Source: Pochonia chlamydosporia 170
Lineage: Eukaryota; Ascomycota; Sordariomycetes; Hypocreales; Clavicipitaceae
DNA: 64,000 nt
Direction: 5' to 3'
Assembly: GCF_001653235.2 (NCBI RefSeq)
Contig: NW_019154052.1
Coordinates: 158,767 to 222,766 of the forward strand
Shown: piece after piece, positions 23,655-35,322 of the stretch
How positions within the stretch are numbered: the first letter of the stretch is position 1
Layout of the letters: every line of letters begins with the position of its first letter
The notes under the pieces: model-generated
Told to the model about the DNA's origin: nothing
The model's input: the letters and a program-made list of their open reading frames with translations, nothing else
Databases searched by the model: none
Position numbers and translations under genes: made by a program

Positions 23655-25707
23655 CTAACATATAACTGTCAAGCAGCTGACAATGGTAGCTAGCATGGCA
23701 ACCGAGCTACTAAGTAGCCTTGTTGCGGAGGAGCCTTTTCCTTTGACGTCTATAACAGTTCCGTACAGCTGCGGCTCATAGGCTTTAACAGGTGGTCGTT
23801 CATCAATTGTCCCATTCCAACAGTACCGAGTGAAACACTGGTTGCACTTTTCTGGGATCGTCGTTTTGGTTCGCTCGAAACTGCGATGGAGCATTGCACA
23901 GCTAACACAAGTTGACCAATCTGCATCGCGAGTGCCATTTAATTGTGTTGCGAGGGCCCAGCCGTTAGTAATCATTGCATCGCGCTCACTGTTATTGAGG
24001 GCCAAAGAGAAGGTCGAGATGTTAGAGTGAAATTGGTAGGGGTAATTTGGTAAATATACAATGAGTGGTGCTGCATGGGTGGTGTTGGTTGAATTGCAGC
24101 CAAAAAACGTCGGCCTGGTATTGAGACCGAGATTAACAAACGAATTGCGTCCAGGCACCACCGGGAAGCTTGTGCCGTTGGAGATGGAACTAAGTGAACG
24201 TTGGTAGGTAGCCATTGGCGCGGCACCGTCTGGCCATGAGTTTGTATCGGCAGACGAGTCAACTGAGAAAACAACATCTACTTTTCGTTCGAGGAGGAGA
24301 TGAGGGTGGTACGGAACATTCTGTCCGTCTTCGCCTCCATCGACGAGTATGAGGTGATCCGACGCCGCCGCCTTATTGACTGCCTTGTTCCAGCCTTTGA
24401 ATGGGTTCGGTGTCCAGTCGGCAATATCATCGTTGGCATCCCCAATGGCGGTCAGAATATCAAGGATGATCTGAACCAGGAACTTTGGGACACCCTTTGG
24501 AACGTATTTGCTGTCGCCATCCTTAAGGCGAAGAACAATCTGATTAAATAGACTGCTAGACGTGCCCATAATGTAGCCGACGTTGTCAAATCCAGCAATG
24601 CACTTTTCGTTATCAGCAAGCTTGCCATTGTCGAATTTGGACCCGACATATTTGAGTGGCACAAATCCATTCAATGAAGGATCGGTTGAGCCCAGCTCCC
24701 ATGGGTTAAACTCGAACAAGGCGTCTTCAATTGTTGTGTTCTTTTCCCCCGGAGCGCGGCTATCCGCAACGAGGAACGGTAGTGGTGTTTTTGCTGAAGA
24801 AAAGTCGGCGTCGTCTGCAATGGACGAAAAAGTATATCCCGGACCGCCGTCTTTGGCGTTGACAAGCTGGAATGACAGCATGCGGCCCCAATAGTCAGTG
24901 ATTGATCTATTATATCCGGCATCATGCTTTTTGTCTGCCTGATCAATAATAGTTTTGAAGTAATCCTTGTAGTCCTTTGGTCCTGGTGGCGGTCAGCACA
25001 GTCATGGGGGTAAAGGGAGCAAAAGTGACTTGCCTTCTAGGATGGACTGCCCAAACTGCCAGATGGACCCTGAGTTGACCGCATTTTGGACCGTGGTGAA
25101 ATTGTTCGTGTATATACTACCAACAAGCCATCCTCCGCCTGACAAGCCTGATATGTACGTTGAGCTTTGCAAAAGACCGCCGATATTGCCTTTTGTTGTG
25201 CTGCCGGGTGATCTACTGTCGAAAGCTGCAACTGCTCCAGCACCGTTTAGCATCGCACGATATCCACCTCCCGAAACAGCGATGCCAACATTGGGGAGCG
25301 CAGCAGAGTCAGCCTTTGCCCCATTCAGATACTTGTCGCTGTCGAAACCTGGAATTGCATTTCTTTTGAGAAAGTCTTTGATGTGAGAGATGGTCTCTGT
25401 TCGACGCCTTGGAAGCCATTCTTTTTCTTGTGGGCTGAGAGATGATCCGAGGCGGACCTCTGGTCTCTTGCTCGGGCAAGTAACTGCCCCAGGTGCATAT
25501 CCATCGGGAGCCTGTGGCGTTGCTCGCTCATACAAGGCAACTAAACATGGTCAGAAGACTCGATCTCGAATTGTTTATGGGCGTCCACCACTTACACGCG
25601 CTACTCTGAGCAGCTCCAGAGTGAACGACAGCCGCATGGGCAGCCCACGGCAATGTCACATCTGAAATGGCAAACGCAACCGCCACGATCCATGCGGGAT
25701 GTTGCAT
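23655..25707 (-). CDS. Lysophospholipase (phospholipase B), GPI-anchored
   Basis: Removes fatty acids from (lyso)phospholipids at the cell surface or outside. Exons 25707-25596, 25540-25034 and 24982-23655; 1947 nt, 648 residues. Intron 1 (25595-25541) is standard (GTAAGT, CTGAC branch, TTTAG). Intron 2 (25033-24983, 51 nt) reads GCAAGT...CCAG, a GC-AG intron; only this choice keeps frame and gives LEGPKDYKDYF. The N-terminus is a signal peptide. Catalytic landmarks: VSGGGYRAM (oxyanion region), GLSGGGW with nucleophile Ser about 171, and VDGGEDGQNVPYHP with the catalytic Asp. Many N-glycosylation sites. The C-terminus is a hydrophobic tail after a small-residue patch, as for GPI anchoring. 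Confidence 0.92.
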
Positions 25708-28212
25708 CGTCAACGATGAAGGAAAGGCGATTCACGTTCCAGTGCAGGCTCACAGAGGTAGTGAAATCGAGGGCGTGGGCGCCGAAAATCACGTCGAGTC
25801 CACTGTAACTCAACAAGATCAATGTAAGAGACACGAAGAGGGAAAAAAAAAACTGAAAAGGCGGAACAACGGAAAGCTGCGCTGTTTGGAAACGCCCAGA
25901 GCTGATATATCATCTGTATGACACGGCCTGCTCGGACATGGAAACTCCCCACCAGCTCGGCAAGCGGCCGAAAAGGGCGAGTCGTTGCGCCTTCAAGATT
26001 CAGCCAACAGGGCGCAGCAAGCAAGCAAAGACCCCTGTGGAGGTTCAACAACCAGTTGGATTGCTCAACGTATGGACAAGATGGCGGCGAAGTCGTGGCG
26101 TCTCTGTACCTTGTCGGGCCTTTCGGCTGACCCTGCCGGACCCTGCATTAATATGCCCCAAAGGGGTAATTCCCAACGGCAATTTTGGTGTTTTGGCGCC
26201 CGGTGTGATTGTGAATGACTCCAGGTCCGCTTCAAAAGGATGAGACTGGACAATGACACAATGACGTTGCAATGGCGGCGACTCTGCCACAGTCGACGTA
26301 CATACTTAGCAAAACAAAGCCTACAGAGCAATGCTGCATGTACACAATTCTTATGCCCTTTCTGGGATGCCCTCCTCCTTGAAACCCGACACTCGCATCT
26401 CAAACTTGACAAAACTATTGGCCTTTTGTGTCAGCCCGATGCATCCCGCAGGTGATGCAACAGCCAGTTCCGAAGCAAGAGTTTCTGGAGGGCGCACGGC
26501 CACACATTTCACTTTGTTTTTTGTCATTTCTTTCGGCCAGGGTGCCTCTAACAGACCTGATTGTTGTTTATTACTGTTTCCAGCGGCCGCCGACATGTGG
26601 CAGGTCCACAGGTTAACTGCCGTCTCAGTTTTTCGTGTCGATTTATTACGCTAAGCCTCTTAGAACTAGTCAGGTCCTTAGAGCCAACTGGCAAACGTCA
26701 ATGCATGGAGTCATAATCTATGTACCGGCCGATACTGGTGCTCGTCTCTTGGTCCCATGAACAACTGTTGATATGTTGTATTCTGAACTTCGGACTAGTC
26801 GGTATTCAAGCACCTCTGCCTTGGTATTCGGAGCTGAGCAATCCCACAACGGGCTTGGTAAGTATTGTGTAATAACTAATAACCAATAACTGCTAGTACC
26901 ATGGCCCAAAGAACCAGTCTTGTCAAAGGCTGGACAGCAAAACCATTGTGGTATTCTCGATGCACTTTCGTTGTGATTCAAGAGTGAGGACTAGATGGGC
27001 AACTAACTTGGTAACTCTCCGGCTCACTAGGATGTGCATGAAAGGTTGCAATCACCCTTTTTTTCCCTTCGTTTTGACAACCTGGGAACACATTAGCCGG
27101 GCCATGTAGCATGATTTGCACGCCCTCTGTATTAGCCACCCAGTTCCTACCCAGTAGAAAGGGCTGTCGATCAACAGCCTCGCGATCAATTGTGTGAGTC
27201 GTAAGGGTAAATTGCGCCAGCACCCGCTTGCCCTTCACTGCCATCGTTGGTCTGGGCTCAGCTACGGGACGAGACATTGCCAAGGAGTCGACTACAGACT
27301 GGGCATTAATCGAAGACTAAGAGTGCTTCGGTTTTAGTGGCAATCTTCAATGTTGTCAATAAAATGCAAATAGAGATCTCATGCTCATGCAAAGGTAGGT
27401 TTACTTCTTTATTTTTATTAGGTCAGCCGGTACTGGTCCAGTACCACCTGGACGAGCTGGCCTTGGCAGGGCTTGGCATGTTACTACCAGATGACGGGAG
27501 AAGTCCAATCAGACATTTTCCGGGCAGATATATATGACACTTGCACAGAAATAAAGCCCGCCTCTATGCTCATCATGATAACGAAACACTGACGTTCTAA
27601 TGGCTGCTCCGGGGTTCATACGTGTAGACAAGCTATGACGGATGTACGAGGCCAAATGAGTCGACTGTTAACATCGTCAGGGGACGGGACTTCTTAATAT
27701 TAGTAAGTTAACTTGAGCACCGGTGGTGGCGTTTGCAATGCTCACTTGGCAACGAGCAATTCTACTATACAATGTTTCCGATCGGCTTTGGCAGTTAACT
27801 CATTTTGCTGTCTCAGCCTATGCATTTAAAGTATGGTACGTCAGTCATATCAATGGTTACAGTCGTAACATACAAACATTTGCTATCCATGGTGTGCTAC
27901 AGAATTTAACGGCATTTGAAGTTGACAAAATTGTTCTTTGGATCACTCAGTGGATCTCCAGCGCCACATCCGTTACCTAGACACAATGATAATATCACGT
28001 ATGGGCCGACTCGGCAAGGGACGGACCCAGTCAGCGACCCGAGTCCTAGGCAGCTAACCACAAGAAGTAATCAGAGGCCAAGATTTGGCGCGACTCACTT
28101 CAAGTTGCCATGCCACTATGGCCCCGTCGGCAATGGACGGCACCAGGCTGTAGACGCTTCCTTTACTCTCACCACAATGAGCAATATCTGGTATTGAATC
28201 AGTTGTTGCAGG
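25708..28212. other. Long gene-poor interval
   Basis: About 2.5 kb. Overlapping short frames on both strands at 25.7-26.7 kb look like noise in a GC-balanced stretch. The only frame singled out is the 99-codon minus-strand ORF listed separately. The right end is the promoter side of the dioxygenase gene. Confidence 0.45.
26978..27277 (-). CDS. Small hypothetical ORF
   Basis: ATG at 27277, 99 codons, no signal peptide or membrane segment, basic N-terminal half. Codon use looks ordinary for the window. No domain recognised, and no splice extension could be shown. It may be chance. Confidence 0.25.
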   Translation of the reverse strand: MSRPVAEPRPTMAVKGKRVLAQFTLTTHTIDREAVDRQPFLLGRNWVANTEGVQIMLHGPANVFPGCQNEGKKRVIATFHAHPSEPESYQVSCPSSPHS

Positions 28213-28220
28213 TATAAATA
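28213..28220 (+). promoter_or_regulatory. TATA box of the dioxygenase gene
   Basis: TATAAATA about 90 bases upstream of the ATG at 28311, in an otherwise gene-free stretch. Confidence 0.5.
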
Positions 28221-28310
28221 ATGCCCAATTTCGCCCCCCACTTCATACTCAACCATAGTTGAACATCCATCACATTGTTCAACCCCAGACGGCTGAACGA
28301 ATGGTAAATA

Positions 28311-29409
28311 ATGTCCTTCTCCGCCGTCGACATGCAAACTAATGGCACTGTTGAGCCCGTGCTAAACATTATCAAGAATGGCTTTGGTGCTGAAATAAGG
28401 GGTCTTGATTTTGCTTCCGGTGTTAGTGAGGAATCATTTCGTTTTCTTGAGGATGCTGTGAGAAAAGTAGGTTCTGGAATTCTCCTGCTAAAGCAGAGTT
28501 CTCAACGGAACAGGCTTATCTAATGCAACTATTAGCATGGCTTTGCAGTTGTTCGCCGTACTCGACTAAATGACGAAACACATCTAGAGCTTGCTCGGAA
28601 GTTTGGCGAGCTAGACGATGTGACTCCTTACAACATTGCCGGTCGAGTTCATCGATTGAGGTATAATGAGTTGTTTGATGTTGGCAACATCGATGCCGAT
28701 GGCACTATTACCGATCTAAGCAGTCCCCGCGGGGAGGCAAACAAGGTATGCAAACGAAGCCAAAACCCCAAAGTCTATGATCGTGATGACTAATATCATC
28801 CAGGGAAATGCTCTGTTCCACACAGATTCCAGTTTCAATCCTCGACGAGCAGGCTACTCCTTGCTTCTCGCTCATGAGCTCCCTCCGCCTGGGACAGGCG
28901 GCTCCACCGCATTCGCCGATATGAGAGGAGCCTATCGTGATCTCGACCCAGAGTTTACAAAGTTGCTGAAGGAGAGCGACTTCGTTGCTCGCCATTCTAT
29001 CCTTCATTCCAAGAAGCTGGCTGCTCCTGAGCATTTCAAGGATGTCGACCCAGCGAAACATTTTCTGAGCCGCCACAAACTGGTACAACTTCACGAAACT
29101 ACTGGGATACCCACACTTTATCTCGCCAAGCATATTCACTCTCTTGAAAACACATCGCCTGGGGAATCGCAATCCATTCTTGACAGACTTTTCGAACACG
29201 CAACACAAGATAAGTATGTAGTAGAAGTTGAGTGGCAAGACGTTGGTGATTTGGTAGTTTGGGACAACACTTGCACTATGCACCGAGCCGTTGGGGGAGA
29301 GTTCCTCACCAAGTATAGGCGAGACATGCGGCGCGCAACAGTACATGACGACAGCAGTCAGGCTTGGGGATTGAATGAACACACAAATGAAAGGATGGGC
29401 CTTCCTTGA
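28311..29409 (+). CDS. TauD/TfdA-family Fe(II)/2-oxoglutarate dioxygenase
   Basis: Non-haem iron dioxygenase that couples 2-oxoglutarate decarboxylation to hydroxylation of a small substrate; relatives act on taurine, sulphonates or 2,4-D. Exons 28311-28466, 28536-28745 and 28804-29409 (introns 69 and 58 nt) give 323 residues. Splicing restores GFAVVRRT and RGEANKGNALFHTDSSF. The iron triad is H128-x-D130 (HTDSS) and the distal His about 282 (TMHRAVGG); the 2-oxoglutarate-binding Arg lies in the YRRDMRRAT segment. Length matches the family. A Zn2Cys6 regulator gene lies tail-to-tail downstream, about 410 bases away. The substrate cannot be read from sequence. Confidence 0.9.
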
Positions 29410-29819
29410 TTCCAGATCACCCAACAGTGCTGAGGCACCAAATACTCTAGCGATGTCTGTGTTTTATGGTGGCCACGTCGATAAACTAGACTGTAGCTAG
29501 ATTTGCATATACACTTTGCCGACGTCTTGCAAAAACCGAAATGCCAGAGTCGGTGACAGTCGCGTCATTTTTGCAACAATTTTCTCGCAGTCAGCTACGC
29601 ACACCATCATATCGTCCCCTGATTCCATTCAATGTCTCGCCTGAGAAGCGCATGTTTTGACTCCATGCAAGCTTAGATTTTATAGTTGATTTGTCGGTCA
29701 CTCATTTCCTTTCGATTCTTAATCACTGCACGAATTTCGAGAATGACTTGTGATAGGCAGCTCTCGGAGGTTCACTCATCGGTTTTGCTTTACCATGCGA
29801 GCTAATGCCTGCGATTCTT
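29410..29819. other. Convergent intergenic region
   Basis: About 410 bases between two convergent genes; should hold both 3' ends. No gene seen. Confidence 0.5.
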
Positions 29820-32164
29820 TCAAAACTGCCAAATGTTGCCAAGAGTAAAATTGTTGAACTCTTCAATATCGTAATCCGACAGTGGAGGTAGGGTTATTTC
29901 AAAGTCGTCGCTTTGCATTGCAAGTGAAGAAATGTCCTGGTGTCCAGCAGATGTCCCTCCAGCAGCTACTTGGGATGTTCCACCTTCTCGGTTTCGAAGC
30001 TCCCGGTCAGATTCACTTGCGACCGGAGGGCACTGCCCAGTCATGGCTCTGAAATCAAGTCTCTTGAGCAAATTGCTGTATGTACGCCCAATATGTGAGT
30101 CGCTGGATGCAGTTTGGCCAAGGCTTGCTATCAGTCCATCGGCGAGGGCAACAATTTCTTCTCGCTGGGTTTTAGATCGAACAGCTCCAGCCCGGCTTGC
30201 CTTGTAAAGAAACACCGAAGCATACACGCTGTATCTGCAAGGCGATTCGTCCGTTAGACATTGACGAGGACAATTCCGTGCGCCTTGTAACGACAACACT
30301 CACAAGTAATACCGAGATGGCAGGTAACGCAGGTCGGTTTGCGAATCAGCGTCATTCATGAGTGTGATTATGTTTGTTGCCGCATCTATCGCGTCAAAAA
30401 CGTAGCGTCCATCTGGTGATCTGAGTATGCCAGCTTCAAATGGATGGGTCAAGCCCCGTTCGCGGTCTCGCGGATTCGGACTGCGTCTCCTTTCGGCCTG
30501 TCGTCGGGCTAGAATGGCCTGAAACGAAAATGCGTTCACGTAAAGACAGACATATTCAAATAGCAAGAATAAGGGAAGTCTTAGTTTCGTCGACACCTGG
30601 ATGTCCCTCCACGTGGTATGCCAAGATTGCGCCGCGCGCTGAAAGTCGTCTAGATAGCGACTGTAATCCCCATCACGGACCATAATTCTGGTGCGCTCTT
30701 GAGATGAGTACAATATCGCGTGAGCATTGTGAAGAATCTGTGTTAGCTCAATAGTTGCCTCTAAAACCGAGGTATAATTTTCACCGCATCCTGGAAGTGT
30801 GGTCAAAGTTGGAAAGTCTTTGGCAGTGAAACGGGTGGAAAGAGAAGGGCCCCTGGACCAAAATGACTGGCCCAGACGGGCAGAGATTTGTCGATCAGCT
30901 ATGTATATGACTATACGCCCGGTTAGTAGGTGTCCTTGGTGCGAATCGAATCCATCAAACATACAGGTCCATATGAGCCTCTTGTATTCTTGTTGCTCTC
31001 GTGGTTCTTGCTGGTCAACATTTCTAAAAGCAGCCGTGTCAATACGCATTAGATACCCATATCGTACCGCCAGGCCGATGAGGGACCACGCCGTCCTGTC
31101 TTCTCCGAATACATGATCGAAGTCTTCGCTTGTAGACTGCTCCAGCATGGAGTGCGGTAGCCATTCAGACAAAAGAAGCAGGCCCTCGACCACACGCGAC
31201 TTTTGTGTCCAAGGAACTGCTAGAGTTATGTCCAACAGAAGTTGCCTGGTATGTGCCCAGCAGTGCGAATGCATCCCCAAATGCTGAGGGGAATCTCGGG
31301 ATGCAATGGTGAGAATAACGCCAAGGAGGAAATGGTCTGACTTTTTGATCAGTCTCGCAGCTGAGAGTCCAAGCATGTACGAGGGTACTATGGGGCAAAA
31401 TGGATGATAATTCTGGCAGAAACTTGATGACATTAGTCAGACGATGCGCATCTTTGGGCATGCTCGATGTCAAAGGTGGTATATTGGCACGCATACCTTT
31501 CAAGCAGCTGGAACACCACCTCGAGAGGTAGATTACCGGCCATTACCAGTTCAAATCCATCAAGGCTATCACCTGTCAACATTTCCGACGGTGTCATGTT
31601 GTCGAGATTGTGTGAAGCTACAGGTCCAAGCGCCTACAGCAATTGTGGCTATCAGAATGGGCAAACAGACGTACGGAGCGGGCGACATACAGCATTTTCG
31701 TGTTTACTAGACCCAGCAAGAATGCGAAGAGCGTCAGCAGGGTTTCTAAGCTCTGTATGCGTTTCGTGATACATGGCGCCAGTGCCGTCTAGGTTTTCAG
31801 GGCCGTCGGTTTGGTCCTCCATGGATGGCGATATGGAGTTCTCGATGCCCCGGCGACGAGCTGTTGACTGGCGCTTTTGCTTTCTGCGTCTCGCTACATT
31901 GCCACCTCTATTCGAATTTGCAAAGGCGCAATTGCTGCCAGAATTGTAGCAAGATACACAAGGTGGTTGTTTCGGCTGTCCAACTCCGTCTCTAGCCGAT
32001 GCAGTCAGGTAGGATTTGGTAAGTATTGCATCAGACATCAAATGGAACATTGTACATGGTGCAGGTCTGCCGTGTTCTCCAATTACTTACAGGTCACATT
32101 TCGTCTTGCGGCTACGACACCTCACGCAAGCACGATAGCCTCGTTGACCCGTGCTCGGGGTCAT
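29820..32164 (-). CDS. Zn2Cys6 transcription factor (fungal-specific TF domain)
   Basis: Nuclear DNA-binding regulator. Five exons: 32164-32091, 31991-31691, 31633-31497, 31422-30304 and 30234-29820; 2046 nt, 681 residues. Introns are 99, 57, 74 and 69 nt. Splicing brings the binuclear zinc cluster together: Cys13, 16, 23, 36, 39 and 46 (C-x2-C-x6-C-x12-C-x2-C-x6-C). A basic stretch (RRRKQKR) follows. The middle homology region starts around ELVMAGNLPLEVV / NYHPFCPIVP. The spacer of 12 between the two Cys halves is longer than the usual 6. ATG at 32164. It is divergent from a second zinc-cluster gene at 33078, sharing a 913-bp promoter, and convergent with the dioxygenase gene it might control. 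Confidence 0.88.
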
Positions 32165-33077
32165 ATTTGCGCTGTCAGCAAGACAAGGGAGTTGCAAGTA
32201 TTGGGCCGGGCTGGAGACGAGGCCAAGTTTCAATGTTCCCAGCGCTTGATGGTGTATCCGCCAACCGCGGCGTTCTGTGGCGACCGATACTGCTAATAAC
32301 GAGGATTGTGGCTGTTTATTATGGAGATTGGACGCTAATAGTTTGCCTTCAGTGTTTATGTTTGAGCTTTGGGCGAGTTAATCTACGCTAGCAGCAGCCT
32401 TGATGGTATGGTCGCACTTTGGCAAGCCCTCAGTTGCCCCAATCTTGCACGTCGGTTAACTAGCTGAATGCTGAATCGTTGGCTGTTGTGAACATTTGAA
32501 GTGTCTGGTCTGGTCAAGTCCACCAAATAGCTTGGCTCAGTTAACTCTCTGAACAGCAAATAAACTAAAAACCGGACCAGCTGGCCATTTGGGAGGGTTT
32601 TAACCCGAAATTTGAACTTCCAGTCAGTGACCATGTCCAGTATGCGCCATTACGTTTTCCCACTAACCAATTTGCAGCTGCTATCTAACAAGGTAAAAGT
32701 CTGGTACATGCCTGTGGTCATGTCCAGAGTCTGTGGATGAAGACTATCGTCAAGTGCCTCTAAGCTAACTTGACGACAAAGACAAAGGTCAAAGTAAAAA
32801 GGCAAAGAAACGAATCAAAAAGGGGCCAGACATCTGGAAGGGATAGATACTTACAATGCCAAACGATCTGTTGACCCTTGTCGCAGGCTACACACGGGAT
32901 GAACTGTCCCACCAGACCATGTCCAGTGCCCCGAATCGCATAAGCCACGCCCTTCAATGTCTCACTGGTCCCTTGTTCCTGACTGAGGCAAAATGAAACC
33001 AGACTTCACAACCTCCATCAGATGTCATCCAACCTTCAGACGCATCGGGACCAATTCCACCACATCAGCATCGCGAA
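32165..33077. promoter_or_regulatory. Shared divergent promoter of two Zn2Cys6 genes
   Basis: 913 bases between two divergent regulator genes. Contains GTCTGGTCTGGT at 32503-32514, a word that recurs in the P450 promoter and upstream of the third regulator. No gene recognised, although an unrecognised upstream exon is possible. Confidence 0.5.
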
Positions 33078-34717
33078 ATGCGTGCAACCCTCAGGAGATC
33101 ATGCGACTCCTGCGCCAAAGCAAAACACCGTTGCGATCTTCAAACTCCCCGGTGTTCCCGCTGTGTCAAAAGAAAGGCAGATTGCGTCTACGCCAACGAG
33201 CCACTGACTTCTTCATCCTCGTCTCCGGACAGCTCGGGACAGTCGAGGTCCCTCTCGCCGCGCCAAGATGATGCTGATGCTGCTGCATTGACAACTTCAC
33301 GTGCGGCTCGCATTGCCATACCACCTTCAACGCCGTTAGTGAGACTGGTCAATCCGGCCAACTCATCTTACGACCCATTTGATTCGTACCCCCCAACAAG
33401 ACTACACAGGGCTCATGTCCAACGTCTCATTCACCATTGTAAAGAAACACTTAAAGTTACTATCCATTGATAGGTACAGAAACAAGCTAACCATCATAGT
33501 CCTGTCCAGTATCGCGTTTCAATATTACCCGCTTGACATGAGCATGAAAAGCAATCCGTTCATCGTGTCGTGGTGGCCGCTTGCCCTGGAAGATCCTGCT
33601 CTTTTCCACGTGTCCCTTCAGACTGCGTCACTGGATGAAGAGCTACGGGCACAAAAGGGCTTTGCTGTGTCAGATCTTCTCATGGTGGACTCAGTCGCAG
33701 AATTGAGAAAAAAGCTTCAACAGCCCACGTCTGCAGTCCAGGACGAAACAATTAACGCCGTTGTTACCCTGGCAGCAATCGAGGTGAGGAAAATGAAACA
33801 TGTCAACAACGACAATTTGTCTGCTACATGCATGCCTAACCTCGAATCTCATGGACAGCACGGAAAGGGAAACTTGGAATCGAGTGCAATGCACATCGGA
33901 GGGGTAAAGAAGATGATTGCTCTGAGAGGTGGCATTAGTCAAGTGAGGCGCACAAATCCCCTTACGGCTCGAATGGTTTCATGGTAAGCGGTCGATTTTA
34001 TGGCATTCGAAAACAGTACACTCTTACTGAGCACTGCACTATTACAGGGTCTCCATGCTCGTCACTGGTCAGCCGCAATTCATAATCGGAGATGATCCCA
34101 GTGGCCACGGCAAGGGAGACGAGATGTTGCCAACTTTGCAATGGAAGCTGGCTCCGACCGACTTGAATCCTAACAACCTAGGGCTGGAGGGATTTGTCAT
34201 TGAACCGATAGTCAGCTCTACGCTGGCTCGTCTTCGCCATATTCTTCACCATTCACAAATCTCAACCCCCGAGTTGCATGACCTGACTTGTTTTGTCGTT
34301 CATGACCTTCTCTCGTGCAATGAAAGCGAAGATAATCGCTATGCATTATCCGAATCCCTTCGATTCGCATTGATCTTGTACATGCTTTTCATCCATGGCA
34401 CAACGTATTATTCACACCTCCACCTCGCGGATTCTATTGCAAAACGACTCAAAAAGCATCTACAAAGCTTAGCCACTGTGGGCAGCTGTCCCGAATCACT
34501 AAGAGTCTGGATCATCTCGCTTGGAATGATGTCTTCGTTTGACCGCTTTGACCGCGAATGGTTCTTTACAGAAGCTCTCTCGGCTAGAGAGGCTCTCGGC
34601 CTCGATTGCTGGGATGACATACCCGCGCACCTCCAAAATGTGCTATGGTTAAAGACACAGCCAGAGAACATGTTCTGGTCAGTGTGGCAAGAAGTATTCA
34701 GCGGGGACAATCGATGA
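33078..34717 (+). CDS. Zn2Cys6 transcription factor
   Basis: Nuclear regulator. Four exons: 33078-33438, 33500-33783, 33859-33983 and 34048-34717; 1440 nt, 479 residues. Introns of 61, 75 and 64 nt; the first has a clear GCTAAC branch. The zinc cluster is near the N-terminus: C-x2-C-x6-C-x6-C-x2-C-x6-C beginning CDSCAKAKHRC. A Ser/Pro-rich linker follows, then a fungal-specific domain with LIHHFLSSIAFQYYPLD rebuilt by splicing, AMHIGGVKKMIALRGG, and ARMVSWVSMLVTGQPQF across intron 3. The shape is typical of regulators sitting inside secondary-metabolite or catabolic clusters. The next gene, on the same strand 605 bases away, is a P450. Confidence 0.87.
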
Positions 34718-35322
34718 GAATTCACAATTTTGTGTCAAGCTACTTTCTTCTGATCTTGAGCGAGAGCTTCAATTCAACAATCAAACTTGAATCCAACAAG
34801 CCCACCATGACAAGACCTGCCAGGCTCGTACCAGACCAGAAGCCATCTGTGCATCAATAATGTGTCTGGTCTGGTCTGGTTTTTAATGCATCGGAGTCTA
34901 GTACTAATTTGTCCTAGATCCCGCAGCCCCCGAAACGCAACACCAGAATGGAGCCCGTTGCCGCAATGCATCCACCGAAGCAACGATCATCCACAGACTA
35001 CTATCAAACGTCGGAGTCTAATACAAACTAGACCTTGACCTTACAAGTCTTGCCATCGACGTGGGCTTGACATGCAGGTTTTTGGCGCTCAAAATGTCTA
35101 ACGGCAGACAATACTGCCATGGTTGGGCTGAGATTCCAGTCTTTTCCTTCCTAGCAGTGGCCTTTGGAAACCCTGCCAGGTACAGCGCCGCTCATTATTA
35201 TCCAACCAATTCTTTCTTGAGACTATCTACTACGATGCCTATATAAGGAACATCTTTGGTGCTCACGGAGGACATGTTGGCCAATTCGCCCTCATTTTCT
35301 CACAAAACTTCGTATTGCAACC
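34718..35322. promoter_or_regulatory. P450 promoter with repeated motifs
   Basis: Carries CCAGACCAGA at 34831-34840 and GTCTGGTCTGGTCTGGT at 34864-34880 in inverted orientation, two copies of TCGGAGTCTA (34891-34900 and 35011-35020) containing a CGG half-site, and TATATAAGG at 35240-35248, about 75 bases before the ATG. This layout suggests control by a zinc-cluster factor. Confidence 0.55.
35240..35248 (+). promoter_or_regulatory. TATA box of the CYP61-like gene
   Basis: TATATAAGG about 75 bases upstream of the ATG at 35323. Confidence 0.55.

Noticed and set aside
25390..26654. Dense overlapping ORFs on both strands
   Set aside because: Short, mutually overlapping, mostly with non-ATG starts; partly antisense to the phospholipase exons. 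Treated as noise.
28708..29424. 238-codon minus-strand ORF
   Set aside because: Antisense shadow of the TauD/TfdA gene, whose spliced product has full family motifs.
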